Source of the DNA: Puniceibacterium confluentis
GTDB taxonomy: Bacteria; Pseudomonadota; Alphaproteobacteria; Rhodobacterales; Rhodobacteraceae
Reading direction: 5' to 3'
NCBI RefSeq assembly: GCF_007923445.1
Contig: NZ_VOJI01000001.1
Span: forward strand, 310,001 to 374,000
Length of the DNA: 64,000 nt
A program made the position numbers and the translations under genes. Positions 44,800-52,859 of the stretch are shown here, piece after piece; within the stretch, counting starts at the first letter, position 1; the number at the start of each line of letters is the position of its first letter. The notes under the pieces were generated by a model. The model did no database searches and was not told the DNA's origin. It was given only the letters and a program-made list of their open reading frames with translations.

Positions 44800-45320
44800 T
44801 CCGCGCCGACGCGCGCAAGACCTTGCGGCGCTGGCGCGATGCCATTGTCGGCGCCGCTGTTCTGGGGCTGGGCCTGTACTGGGGTTTCCTGACCGGCGGC
44901 GGCCTGCTGCACTGGATCGGCTATGTCGTGGCTCTGGGCGGACTCGCCCTGCTGGTGGCGGGCATCCAGCGCGCGCGGTTCCGCCAGGGCGAAGGCGGCC
45001 CCGGTGTGGTCGAGATCAACGAACGCCGCATCGCATACTTTGGCCCGTTGTCGGGCGGCGTCGTCGATCTTGAGGATCTGGACGCTCTCAGTCTGGATTC
45101 AAACGACACGCCGCCGCACTGGGTTCTGGTGCAGAAGGGCCAACCCCCGCTGCATATCCCCCTGACCGCCACCGGAGCCGACGCGCTGTTTGATGCCTTC
45201 GCCACCCTGCCGGGGATCCGAACCGAGCAGATGTTGCGCCGGATGCATGAGCCCGGGGCTGACGTCGTCGTGATCTGGCGCAGCGCTGAACGTGTCAACA
45301 CGGTCAGGCGGCTGCATTGA
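44796..45320 (+). CDS. Membrane protein of unknown function downstream of rsmE
   Basis: A 174-aa protein. The GTG at 44796 overlaps the rsmE stop and has GGGGA six bases upstream, which is better than an earlier in-frame GTG. Two hydrophobic helices (about residues 18-37 and 40-58) are followed by a soluble beta-rich domain with V-V-E-I-N-E-R-R-I-A-Y-F-G-P. This resembles the conserved hypothetical often found beside rsmE in Rhodobacteraceae. No function is known. Confidence 0.7.
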   Translation: MIRADARKTLRRWRDAIVGAAVLGLGLYWGFLTGGGLLHWIGYVVALGGLALLVAGIQRARFRQGEGGPGVVEINERRIAYFGPLSGGVVDLEDLDALSLDSNDTPPHWVLVQKGQPPLHIPLTATGADALFDAFATLPGIRTEQMLRRMHEPGADVVVIWRSAERVNTVRRLH

Positions 45321-45382
45321 CAGCCTGTGCGTTTGCGCCCATCCCTGTCCGACACAAGATGCGTCAAAGCGGAGCCTGACCC

Positions 45383-46753
45383 ATGTCCATTCCTCAATCC
45401 GGCGGCGGTTTGATCGAACATCACGACCAGCTGGCTGAATACATGGCCTCTGGCTGCAAACCCCGCGAAGATTGGCGCATCGGCACCGAGCACGAGAAGT
45501 TCGGCTATTGCAAGGACACGCTGCTGCCACTGCCGTACGAGGGCGACCGCTCGATCCGCGCCATGCTCGAAGGGCTGCGCGACAGTCACGGCTGGGATCC
45601 GGTGGTCGAGGGCGGCAAGCTGACCGGGCTGACCAAGGGTCTGGCCAATATCAGTCTTGAACCGGGTGGCGCGCTCGAACTCTCGGGTGCCCCGCTCGAG
45701 ACGATCCACGAGACCTGTGACGAGGTGAACCAGCACCTACGCGAAGTCAAAGAGGTTGCCGACCGCATCGGCGCCGGCTTCATCGGCCTGGGCGCGGCGC
45801 CGGTCTGGCTGCACGAGCAAATGGATCTGATGCCCAAGGGCCGTTACAAGCTGATGGATGCCTACATGGGCCGCGTCGGCACGATGGGCCGGGTGATGAT
45901 GCGGCGGACCTGCACCGTTCAGGTCAATCTCGATTTCGGCTCCGAGGCGGACATGGTGCAGAAAATGCGCGTCGCCATCGCGTTGCAGCCGGTCGCCGTC
46001 GCCCTGTTCGCCAATTCGCCGTTCTTCGAGGGAAAGGTGAACGGACACAAATCCTGGCGCTCGCGCGTGTGGCGTGATCTTGATGCGGCGCGTACCGGCA
46101 TGGTGCCGTTCGTGTTCGAGGAAGGATTCGGCTTTGAGCGCTGGGTGCAGTATGCGCTCGATGTGCCGATGTACTTTGTCTACCGCGACGGCAAGTACAT
46201 CGACGCGCTGGGGATGTCGTTCCGCGATTTCCTGCGCGGCGAACTGCCCGCCCTGCCGGGGGAACGTCCGACGCTGAGCGACTGGGCCGATCATCTGACG
46301 ACGGCCTTCCCCGAGGCGCGGGTGAAGAAATACATCGAGATGCGCGGCGCAGATGGCGGACCCTGGCGGCGTCTCTGCGCGCTGCCGGCCTTCTGGGTCG
46401 GTCTGATGTACGATCAGGGCGCGCTGGATGCGGCCTGGGATCTGGTCAAGGGCTGGGACGCCGAAACGCGCGAAGCCCTGCGGGTCGCGGCATCGGTCGA
46501 CGCGCTTCAGGCGAAAGTCGGCAAGATCGACATGCTCGAACTGGCGCGCGAGGTGCTGGACCTCTCGGAAGCCGGTCTGAAGTCCCGCGCCCGCACCGGC
46601 GCCGGTGGGCTTGTGCCGGACGAGACCCATTTCCTGAGCGCCCTGCGCGAAAGCGTCGACACCGGCAAGACCCCGGCAGACGAGTTGCTGGAGCAGTATC
46701 ACGGCGACTGGAACGGCGATCTCAGCCGGATCTACAAGGAATACAGTTACTGA
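45383..46753 (+). CDS. gshA: Glutamate-cysteine ligase
   Basis: A 456-aa ATP-dependent enzyme that makes gamma-glutamylcysteine, the first step of glutathione synthesis. It is of the type shared by alphaproteobacteria and plants: R-I-G-T-E-H-E-K-F-G, S-L-E-P-G-G-A-L-E-L-S-G and the later Y-I-E-M-R-G-A-D-G-G motifs. GAG near the ATG serves as ribosome site (GCGGAG 14 bases upstream). It converges on ggt, the glutathione-degrading enzyme. Confidence 0.95.
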   Translation: MSIPQSGGGLIEHHDQLAEYMASGCKPREDWRIGTEHEKFGYCKDTLLPLPYEGDRSIRAMLEGLRDSHGWDPVVEGGKLTGLTKGLANISLEPGGALELSGAPLETIHETCDEVNQHLREVKEVADRIGAGFIGLGAAPVWLHEQMDLMPKGRYKLMDAYMGRVGTMGRVMMRRTCTVQVNLDFGSEADMVQKMRVAIALQPVAVALFANSPFFEGKVNGHKSWRSRVWRDLDAARTGMVPFVFEEGFGFERWVQYALDVPMYFVYRDGKYIDALGMSFRDFLRGELPALPGERPTLSDWADHLTTAFPEARVKKYIEMRGADGGPWRRLCALPAFWVGLMYDQGALDAAWDLVKGWDAETREALRVAASVDALQAKVGKIDMLELAREVLDLSEAGLKSRARTGAGGLVPDETHFLSALRESVDTGKTPADELLEQYHGDWNGDLSRIYKEYSY

Positions 46754-46832
46754 CCCCTTTGCGGGTTCCGGCCCGGCACATTCAGAATGAGTGCCGCCGG
46801 CCCGGTGCTGTTCCAGCCGTGACCTCAAACGA

Positions 46833-48410
46833 TCAGTAGCCGATCGCGCAACCGTCCTTGCGTGGGTCTGATGCGCCCTCGAGCACGCCGTTTTCGTGAA
46901 TCAGGATCGCCTGCGCTCCCCCGATCGGCCCGTCGGGAATGACCACGTCATGCCCCAGCGCCGCTAGCTCGGCGCGCACCGTGTCGGAATAGCCGCGTTC
47001 GACCTGCAGGGTCGCGCCCTCGGCAAAACTGCGCGGTGAATCCAGGGCGGTCTGCGGATCCAGCCCGAAGTCGGTCCAGTTGCTGACCATCCGCGCATGG
47101 CCGCATGACTGGTACTGTCCACCCATGACCCCGAACGGCATGCTGACGCGGCCGCCGTCACGGATCATTGCCGGAATGATCGTGTGCATCGGGCGCTTGC
47201 CGCCGCCCAGTTCATTCGGGTGCCCCTCGACCAGCGAGAACCCGGCGCCCCGGTTCTGCAACAGGATGCCGAATTTTTCCGACGCGATGCCCGACCCGAA
47301 ACTGTGGAAGATCGAATAGATCAGGGACACTGCCATATGGTCGCGGTCAACCACGGTGATATAGATCGTGTCCTTGTGCACCGCTTCGGAAATGCGGGTG
47401 GCCGAGGGCATCGCGCGCCTGGGATCAATCAGCGCCGCCAGCCGCGCAGCCGTGTCCATCGACAGCATGTGATCGAGCCGGGTCATGTTCGCGGGGTCGG
47501 ACATGAAGCGGTTTCGGGTGTCGTAAGCCAGCTTCGTGGCCTCGGCCTCGATATGGGCCCGCTGTGTGCCGAAAGGATCCATCGCGGCAATGTCGAACTG
47601 CGCCAGGATGTTGAGCAGCAGGATCGCCGTTGCGCCCTGTCCGTTCGGCGGATGTTCGCACAGTTCGCGGCCCTTGTACGATCCGCTGATCGGATCGCCC
47701 ACAGTGTTCGCGGTCGCGGCGAAATCCTCGGCGCTGTGCAGGCCACCAATTGCGTTCAGTGTGGCGCGGATGTCATCCGCCACTTCACCTTCGTAAAACG
47801 CGCTCCGGCCCTGCGCGGCAACGCGGCGCAGCACTTCGGCATTCCCGGGCAGGGCAAACACCTCGCCTTTTTTCAGCGGTGCGCCGTTGTTCAGGTAGTG
47901 CCTGCGCGCATGGCCCTGCAGGGTGCCTTCGGCCGCCGCCCAATCGAAGGCGACGCGCGGCGCGACGGGAATGCCGCTGTCCATGTAGCGGATCGCGGGC
48001 GCAAGGCTGTCGGCGATCCCGAGTTTCCCCCATTTTTCGGACATCGTGCAAAACGCGTCGATGGCGCCGGGAATGGTGACGGCATCGGCCGTGTTCAGAG
48101 GTATGGTTGCGCGGCCCGCCTCGCGCAGCGCCAAAGCGCTGGCGGCGGCAGGAGCGCGACCGGACCCGTTGACGGCGATGATGTCATCGCCCCCGGCTGG
48201 CGAGATCAGCGCAAAGCAGTCGCCGCCGATTCCGGTCATCGCGGGTTCGGCAAGGCCCAGAATCGCGGCGCCGGCGATGGCCGCATCAACCGCATTGCCG
48301 CCAGCCTGCAAAAGGGTGATCGCGGCCTGTGCCGCCAGCGGGTGCGACGTGGCGCACAGACCGTTCGTGGCGAGGACCGGCGAGCGGCCTGGGGTTTGAA
48401 AATCGCGCAT
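46833..48410 (-). CDS. ggt: Gamma-glutamyltransferase family protein
   Basis: A 525-aa Ntn-hydrolase precursor of the gamma-glutamyltranspeptidase family, which cleaves glutathione or other gamma-glutamyl compounds. The autoprocessing site is seen in H-K-D-T-I-Y-I-T-V-V-D-R-D, where the Thr after Asp should become the nucleophile. The usual T-T-H is T-I-Y here, a variant that may alter specificity. F-G-S-G-I and G-G-x-R-P-M-H-T-I-I-P follow. The ATG at 48410 leaves no evident signal peptide, so the enzyme may be cytoplasmic. Relatives with this variant include acylases and other gamma-glutamyl hydrolases. Confidence 0.87.
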   Translation of the reverse strand: MRDFQTPGRSPVLATNGLCATSHPLAAQAAITLLQAGGNAVDAAIAGAAILGLAEPAMTGIGGDCFALISPAGGDDIIAVNGSGRAPAAASALALREAGRATIPLNTADAVTIPGAIDAFCTMSEKWGKLGIADSLAPAIRYMDSGIPVAPRVAFDWAAAEGTLQGHARRHYLNNGAPLKKGEVFALPGNAEVLRRVAAQGRSAFYEGEVADDIRATLNAIGGLHSAEDFAATANTVGDPISGSYKGRELCEHPPNGQGATAILLLNILAQFDIAAMDPFGTQRAHIEAEATKLAYDTRNRFMSDPANMTRLDHMLSMDTAARLAALIDPRRAMPSATRISEAVHKDTIYITVVDRDHMAVSLIYSIFHSFGSGIASEKFGILLQNRGAGFSLVEGHPNELGGGKRPMHTIIPAMIRDGGRVSMPFGVMGGQYQSCGHARMVSNWTDFGLDPQTALDSPRSFAEGATLQVERGYSDTVRAELAALGHDVVIPDGPIGGAQAILIHENGVLEGASDPRKDGCAIGY

Positions 48411-48781
48411 CTGTCGGTGCCTCCGTTCCCGTTTTCCGGCACGATAGGGGGGGCGCGGAATGTGCGCAATCCATGCAGGTCGCATTCTCGGATCGCGGAC
48501 GTGTTCAGCCACCGGTCGCGACGAACGGAAGCCAAATCTGCTGGGCCGGGACCGATTTATCAGGGGAGCGGTGCTGTCTTTCCAGGCTACTGGAAAAAGA
48601 ACCCCGGCGCCGCACACTGGGTGGGGGCTGTTAAGGCGCGGCGCCGAGGGAAGCTGTTGGAAGCTACACTGTCCTTATGACTTTGGAGTCGGGCCGCATT
48701 TGGCCGGAATCATGGCCATTCGGCGGCATGTGTCGATTTGGGTGGGCATGGTTTGGCGGTCCCACCGGCTCGGGTCTGCCG
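48411..48781. other. Gene-free stretch between the RsbW-like gene and ggt
   Basis: About 370 bases on the minus strand between the stop of the kinase gene and the ggt start. It contains a nine-base inverted repeat (next entry). Open frames on either strand show no family match. Confidence 0.5.
48605..48646 (-). terminator. Possible terminator of the STAS/RsbW pair
   Basis: A perfect nine-base repeat (48605-48613 with 48638-48646) encloses 24 bases. On the minus strand it is followed after a few bases by CTTTTTCC. It stands 135 bases past the kinase stop. The long loop makes it a weaker candidate. Confidence 0.35.
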
Positions 48782-49264
48782 CTAGTTCAGTGTGTCCAGA
48801 TCCAGTGTGATCACCAACTGGTTGACGGTGCCGGTCCGCTTGTAGTCAAGCTGACGTGCGAGGCTTCGGATCAGGTGCCAGCCGAAGCCGCCTTCGGGCA
48901 GGTCGCCGCGCGGCACATCGAGCTGCGCCGCCCGCCCCGAAGGCAGGTCACCACCGGGCAGCGGATGTCCCTGATCACATATGGCCAGCCTCAGCAGGCG
49001 GTCTTTCAGGGTGACGGTGACGGTTATCATGCCATCGGTCCGGCCGCGGTAGGCGTGCTCGACAATGTTGTTCAGCGATTCAGCCAGCACCAGTTCGACC
49101 AGCCCTCTCGGGGCCCGCGGGATGCCGCAGGACTTCAGGACGCGGGTGACCTGTCTCAGAGTGCCGCGCACCGATTCGGGGACGGAGTGCAATTCGCCGG
49201 CATACAACTGCGCAGCGCGAAGGGCGGCAGAGGGGTCAGCGAGCGGCGGGAGCGAGCGCGGCAT
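48782..49264 (-). CDS. RsbW-like anti-sigma factor / serine kinase (HATPase_c_2)
   Basis: A 160-aa GHKL-type ATPase of the RsbW/SpoIIAB family. The N-box is E-S-L-N-N-I-V-E-H-A-Y, the G1-type motif is D-Q-G-H-P-L-P, and the G2-type motif is G-G-F-G-W-H-L-I. Such kinases bind a sigma factor or other target and phosphorylate a STAS antagonist. The ATG at 49264 lies inside the 3' end of the STAS gene, implying coupled synthesis. No sigma factor or PP2C phosphatase is adjacent. Confidence 0.85.
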   Translation of the reverse strand: MPRSLPPLADPSAALRAAQLYAGELHSVPESVRGTLRQVTRVLKSCGIPRAPRGLVELVLAESLNNIVEHAYRGRTDGMITVTVTLKDRLLRLAICDQGHPLPGGDLPSGRAAQLDVPRGDLPEGGFGWHLIRSLARQLDYKRTGTVNQLVITLDLDTLN

Positions 49265-49574
49265 CGAGATCGCTGTGAATCGCAAAAATCGAATCCATGC
49301 GGGTCAGTCGGAACACTTTGTCGACACCGGGGGTCAGCCCTGCGAGATCGAGCCTCTGATCGCTTTTCAGCTGCTTCATGGCTGCGACAATTGCCCCCAG
49401 CCCACTGGAATCGACAAAATCCACCCTGTGCAGGTCGAGCACCACCCGCGACGGCGCGGTGGCGGTGAGTTCGCGCATCTGATCCTTGAACCGGATGGCG
49501 ACCGAGGCGTCGATTCGGGCGTCTTCGACCAGGATCACCTGGACATCCCCGACGGTTCGGCAGTTGAGAGTCAT
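49236..49574 (-). CDS. STAS domain anti-sigma factor antagonist
   Basis: A 112-aa STAS protein of the SpoIIAA/RsbV type. The phosphorylation motif V-D-S-S-G-L-G-A-I is intact, with Ser56 or Ser57 as the target of the RsbW-like kinase encoded next. When unphosphorylated it would sequester the kinase and free its partner. It overlaps the kinase gene by 29 bases. The output of the switch is not in the window. Confidence 0.9.
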   Translation of the reverse strand: MTLNCRTVGDVQVILVEDARIDASVAIRFKDQMRELTATAPSRVVLDLHRVDFVDSSGLGAIVAAMKQLKSDQRLDLAGLTPGVDKVFRLTRMDSIFAIHSDLDAALAPAAR

Positions 49575-49669
49575 GAATTGCTTTCCGCTTGTAACCTGCT
49601 TGCACCCTAGGCGCCAAAGCTTACCATTCCGTCATCAGGGGCCGTGATCGGGTCAGGGAGTGCAAGACC

Positions 49670-50839
49670 ATGCAAGTTGTCATCACCGGGGCGGCGCGCA
49701 CCGCCATGGGCGGTTTTCAGGGGGTGTTCTCGGACACCAGCGCCGCGGTTCTGGGCGGCAGCGCGATCCGGGCCGCTCTGCAACAGGCCGGGAACCCTGC
49801 GGTGGACGAAGTTCTGATGGGCTGCGTGCTGCCGGCCGGTCAGGGCCAGGCCCCGGCGCGACAGGCCGGATTCGCCGCCGGTCTGGGGGATGAGGTGCCC
49901 GCGACCACCCTGAACAAGATGTGCGGATCGGGAATGAAGGCGGCGATGCTGGCATTTGACCGGATCGCGCTTGGCCATGCGGATGTGATGGTGGCGGGCG
50001 GCATGGAGAGCATGACCAACGCACCCTACCTGCTGCCGAAGATGCGTGGTGGCGCCCGTTTGGGCCATGGTCAGGTGGTGGACCACATGTTCCTCGATGG
50101 TCTTGAGGATGCCTATGATCCCGGCCGCCTGATGGGCACCTTTGCGGAAGACTGCGCCGAGATGTACCAGTTCTCCCGGGAGGCGCAGGATGAATATGCG
50201 CTGCGATCCCTGTCGAACGCTCTGGCGGCGCAACAGGGGGGAGCCTTCAGTCGCGAGATCACTCCGGTGACGGTCACGACCCGCAAGGGCGACCTGAGCG
50301 TGTCCGAGGATGAACAGCCCGGACAGGCCAGGCCGGAAAAGATCCCGCATCTGAAACCTGCCTTCCGCCGCGATGGCACCGTGACCCCGGCGAACAGCTC
50401 CTCCATCTCGGATGGCGCGGCGGCACTGGTGCTGAGCAGTCTGGCCGGGGCAGAGGCGGTCGGCGCGACACCGCGCGCGCGCATTCAGGGCCATGCCAGC
50501 CATGCCCAGGCTCCGGGCCTGTTCACCACCGCGCCGGTGCCCGCCGCACGCAAGCTGCTGGCGCGGATCGGCTGGCAGGTGGCGGACGTCGACCTCTGGG
50601 AGGTGAACGAAGCCTTTGCGGTCGTGCCGATGGCCTTCATGCGGGAAATGGGTCTGGACCGCGACATCGTCAACGTGCATGGCGGTGCCTGTGCACTGGG
50701 CCATCCCATCGGCGCCAGCGGCGCACGGATCATGGTGACACTGCTGAACGCTCTGGAAAGACGCGGGCTGCAGCGCGGCGTGGCCGCAATCTGCATCGGT
50801 GGCGGCGAAGCCACTGCAATCGCGATCGAGCGGTTCTGA
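49670..50839 (+). CDS. Thiolase (acetyl-CoA C-acetyltransferase family)
   Basis: A 389-aa thiolase that either condenses acetyl-CoA units or cleaves 3-ketoacyl-CoA. The nucleophile is Cys85 (N-K-M-C-G-S-G-M-K). V-N-E-A-F-A, the histidine motif A-L-G-H-P-I-G-A-S-G and the second cysteine in C-I-G-G-G-E are all present. Length and motifs fit the biosynthetic (degradative-capable) acetoacetyl-CoA thiolases. It diverges from the STAS gene and is followed by the GAF gene after 27 bases. Confidence 0.93.
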   Translation: MQVVITGAARTAMGGFQGVFSDTSAAVLGGSAIRAALQQAGNPAVDEVLMGCVLPAGQGQAPARQAGFAAGLGDEVPATTLNKMCGSGMKAAMLAFDRIALGHADVMVAGGMESMTNAPYLLPKMRGGARLGHGQVVDHMFLDGLEDAYDPGRLMGTFAEDCAEMYQFSREAQDEYALRSLSNALAAQQGGAFSREITPVTVTTRKGDLSVSEDEQPGQARPEKIPHLKPAFRRDGTVTPANSSSISDGAAALVLSSLAGAEAVGATPRARIQGHASHAQAPGLFTTAPVPAARKLLARIGWQVADVDLWEVNEAFAVVPMAFMREMGLDRDIVNVHGGACALGHPIGASGARIMVTLLNALERRGLQRGVAAICIGGGEATAIAIERF

Positions 50840-50866
50840 CCCGCACAGCCGACCAAAAGGAAAATC

Positions 50867-51331
50867 ATGCATATCGACTACCCGACCGTGACCCGGACCA
50901 TCGCTGCCTTGACCGAAGGCGAGACCGATGTCGTGGCGCTGATGGCGACCGTGGCCTGCGAAATTCATCATGCGGACGAGCGCTTTGACTGGACCGGATT
51001 TTATCGGGTGGTGGCGCCCGAACTGCTCAAGATCGGCCCGTACCAGGGCGGGCACGGCTGTCTGGTGATCCCGTTTGCGCGCGGCGTCTGCGGCGCTGCG
51101 GCGCGCACGCGGACAGCGCAGATCGTCGCCGATGTCGAGGCGTTTCCCGGTCACATCGCCTGTGCCAGTTCGACTCGTTCGGAACTGGTTCTGCCCGTGC
51201 TGAACGACGCCGGGCAATTGCTGGGGGTTTTCGACATCGACAGCGACTTGCCGGACGCCTTCACCCAGGGCGATGCCGACGCCCTGTCTGCCATCCTGGA
51301 TGCAACCTTTCGCGGTGTCGGCCAGCCGTGA
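50867..51331 (+). CDS. Free methionine-(R)-sulfoxide reductase, GAF domain
   Basis: A 154-aa GAF-fold enzyme of the fRMsr group, which reduces free methionine-R-sulfoxide. The cysteines expected for catalysis are present in G-C-L-V-I-P-F-A-R-G-V-C-G and H-I-A-C-A-S-S-T-R-S-E. The ligand-binding W-T-G-F-Y-R and G-V-F-D-I-D-S also match. An AAAAGGAAAA site precedes the ATG. It probably shares the thiolase transcript. Confidence 0.9.
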   Translation: MHIDYPTVTRTIAALTEGETDVVALMATVACEIHHADERFDWTGFYRVVAPELLKIGPYQGGHGCLVIPFARGVCGAAARTRTAQIVADVEAFPGHIACASSTRSELVLPVLNDAGQLLGVFDIDSDLPDAFTQGDADALSAILDATFRGVGQP

Positions 51332-51340
51332 TCCAGCGGA

Positions 51341-51360
51341 GCGCGCCCTGCGGGGCGCGC
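51341..51360 (+). terminator. GC hairpin after the methionine sulfoxide reductase gene
   Basis: A perfect eight-base stem (GCGCGCCC at 51341-51348 with its complement at 51353-51360) closes a four-base loop, nine bases past the stop. There is no T run, so termination is likely but not certain. Confidence 0.45.
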
Positions 51361-51426
51361 GCCGGATGTCTCGTCACCGGCCACTGGCCGGTTCCTCGGG
51401 CCGCCCCGCACGAACCGCTGCGCATG

Positions 51427-51491
51427 TGAAAAAAGTCTTGGTATTTTCATGATCCTGTGACACCGTGAAATCGAGTGACATAATTTCACGG
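51427..51491. promoter_or_regulatory. Two TGAAA-N13-TTTCA dyads upstream of the XRE-cupin gene
   Basis: Dyad 1 pairs TGAAAA (51427-51432) with TTTTCA (51444-51449). Dyad 2 pairs CCGTGAAAT (51463-51471) with ATTTCACGG (51483-51491). Both have the same half-site and an 11-base centre between the matched arms. Dyad centres are 39 bases apart, and dyad 2 ends 15 bases before the regulator start. This is the expected layout for an autoregulatory operator. Confidence 0.6.
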
Positions 51492-51506
51492 AAATCCGAG
51501 TCGCTG

Positions 51507-52079
51507 ATGCAACACGTCGTGCCCGATCATCTTCGCACGCTCGGGGCCGATCTGCGCGCCCTGCGCAAAGCCCGGCGTCTGACGCTGATCGACCTGGCGG
51601 CACAACTGGGACGTTCGGTCGGTTGGCTCAGCCAGGTGGAGCGCGATCTTTCAGAGCCCTCGGTAACAGATCTGCGCCAGATCGCCGCGACACTGGAAGT
51701 GCCGGTGTCGATGCTGTTCGGCCAGGCCCGGTCACCCGCCGAGGAAACGGGGTACATTGTCCGCAAGGGCGCGCGGCGGTCCATCGGTCCCGGCGCGGCG
51801 GGACTGGTCGAGGAATTGCTGTCGCCGGACCTGACGGATGATTTCGAGGTGGTGCATTCCACCTTCGCGCCCCGCTCCGAGATCGGCGAGACGGTGACAC
51901 GCCCGACACAGGAGCTCGGCTACATCGTCTCGGGAAAGCTTGACCTCGATATCGCCGGACGACGCTTTGCCCTGTCTCCCGGCGACAGTTTTCGCATTCG
52001 CGGTGAACCGTTCCGCTGGATAAATCCCTATGATGCACCGGCCGTGGCGATCTGGGTGATCGCGCCGCCAGTCTACTGA
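51507..52079 (+). CDS. XRE family regulator with C-terminal cupin domain
   Basis: A 190-aa regulator. The helix-turn-helix spans about residues 8-65 (L-R-A-L-R-K-A-R-R-L-T-L-I-D-L-A, then R-S-V-G-W-L-S-Q-V-E-R and S-V-T-D-L-R-Q-I). The cupin domain follows (G-Y-I-V-S-G-K-L-D-L, L-S-P-G-D-S-F). The ATG at 51507 is chosen because the earlier in-frame codons lie inside the dyads. XRE-cupin proteins often control amino-acid or amine catabolism. The adjacent LysE gene starts 11 bases after it, so the cluster downstream is the likely target. Confidence 0.9.
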   Translation: MQHVVPDHLRTLGADLRALRKARRLTLIDLAAQLGRSVGWLSQVERDLSEPSVTDLRQIAATLEVPVSMLFGQARSPAEETGYIVRKGARRSIGPGAAGLVEELLSPDLTDDFEVVHSTFAPRSEIGETVTRPTQELGYIVSGKLDLDIAGRRFALSPGDSFRIRGEPFRWINPYDAPAVAIWVIAPPVY

Positions 52080-52089
52080 GGAGACGGCC

Positions 52090-52710
52090 GTGTCGTTTCA
52101 TGCCTGGAGCGTCTTTGCCCTGTTCTGGGTGGTTTTTGTGACCTCTCCCGGCCCTAATGCGGTGAATTGCATCCAGAACGGCATGACCTTCGGCTTTCTC
52201 CGCGCTCTCTGGGGGGTGCTGGGAATTCTGACGCAGGCGCTGCTGTTTCTGGTGCTGTCCGCCGCAGGGATCACCGCGCTGCTCACCGCCTCGCCCACCG
52301 GCTTTTTCATTGCCAAACTGGTCGGTTCCGGCTTTCTGATCTGGACCGGGATCCGCAACTGGCGCGCCGCCGCGACCCCGGTACACCTGACGACACCTCC
52401 CTCCGGCCATATCTACACACGCGCCTTCCTGATCGCGACCATCAACCCGAAATCTGTCGCGGGCTACCTTGCCGCCTTTTCGCAGTTCGTTCAGCCCGAC
52501 GTGCCCGTCGCAGCGCAGATGGGTCTGATCGTGCCCACCGCGCTGACCATCACCGCCGCCAGTTATTGCACCTATACCGGCCTTGGGGCAGGCCTTGGCC
52601 GTGCGGCACTGGGCGCCGTCGGCAACACCGTCGTGCGCCGGGTCATGGCGGGGTGCTTTCTGTTCTACGGCCTGCTGCTGGGCGGCAGCGCGCTGAGCAC
52701 CGGGCGATGA
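52090..52710 (+). CDS. LysE/RhtB family amino-acid exporter, first copy
   Basis: A 206-aa inner-membrane protein with about six hydrophobic helices and the family motif T-S-P-G-P-N-A-V near residue 20, plus I-N-P-K-S in the second half. The GTG start follows GAGGAGA. LysE/RhtB proteins export amino acids or derivatives when levels rise. It lies directly downstream of the XRE-cupin gene and one base before the GFA remnant. Confidence 0.88.
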   Translation: MSFHAWSVFALFWVVFVTSPGPNAVNCIQNGMTFGFLRALWGVLGILTQALLFLVLSAAGITALLTASPTGFFIAKLVGSGFLIWTGIRNWRAAATPVHLTTPPSGHIYTRAFLIATINPKSVAGYLAAFSQFVQPDVPVAAQMGLIVPTALTITAASYCTYTGLGAGLGRAALGAVGNTVVRRVMAGCFLFYGLLLGGSALSTGR

Positions 52711-52711
52711 C

Positions 52712-52855
52712 ATGATCCGGGGCAGCTGCGCCTGTGGCGCGATCACATTCTCGACCCCTGCCACGCCGACCGGCCTGCGATCGGAAAAGCACAACTTTAC
52801 CGTCGGCAAAGGGGATTATCATGCCCTGAGCGACGGGCTGCCGCAAAAGGACTGA
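52712..52855 (+). pseudogene. Internally deleted GFA-family gene, 47 codons
   Basis: An open frame of 47 codons joins the typical GFA N-terminus (M-I-R-G-S-C-A-C-G-A-I-T-F) to a typical GFA C-terminus (K-G-D-Y-H-A-L-S-D-G-L-P-Q-K). The central 80-90 residues of a usual GFA protein (about 130 aa) are missing, including the C-H-C-x-x-C zinc ligands. The reading frame is kept across the junction. It is most simply a decayed gene; a functional micro-protein cannot be excluded. It fits between the two LysE genes with one and four bases of spacing. Confidence 0.65.
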
Positions 52856-52859
52856 CCGC

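Noticed and set aside
46774-46796. Hairpin between gshA and ggt as a terminator
   Set aside because: The stem would need a loop too small or a bulge, and no T run follows on either strand.
49607-51217. A 536-codon minus-strand frame across thiolase and the GAF gene
   Set aside because: Both plus-strand genes carry intact catalytic motifs; the antisense frame is a GC-driven shadow.
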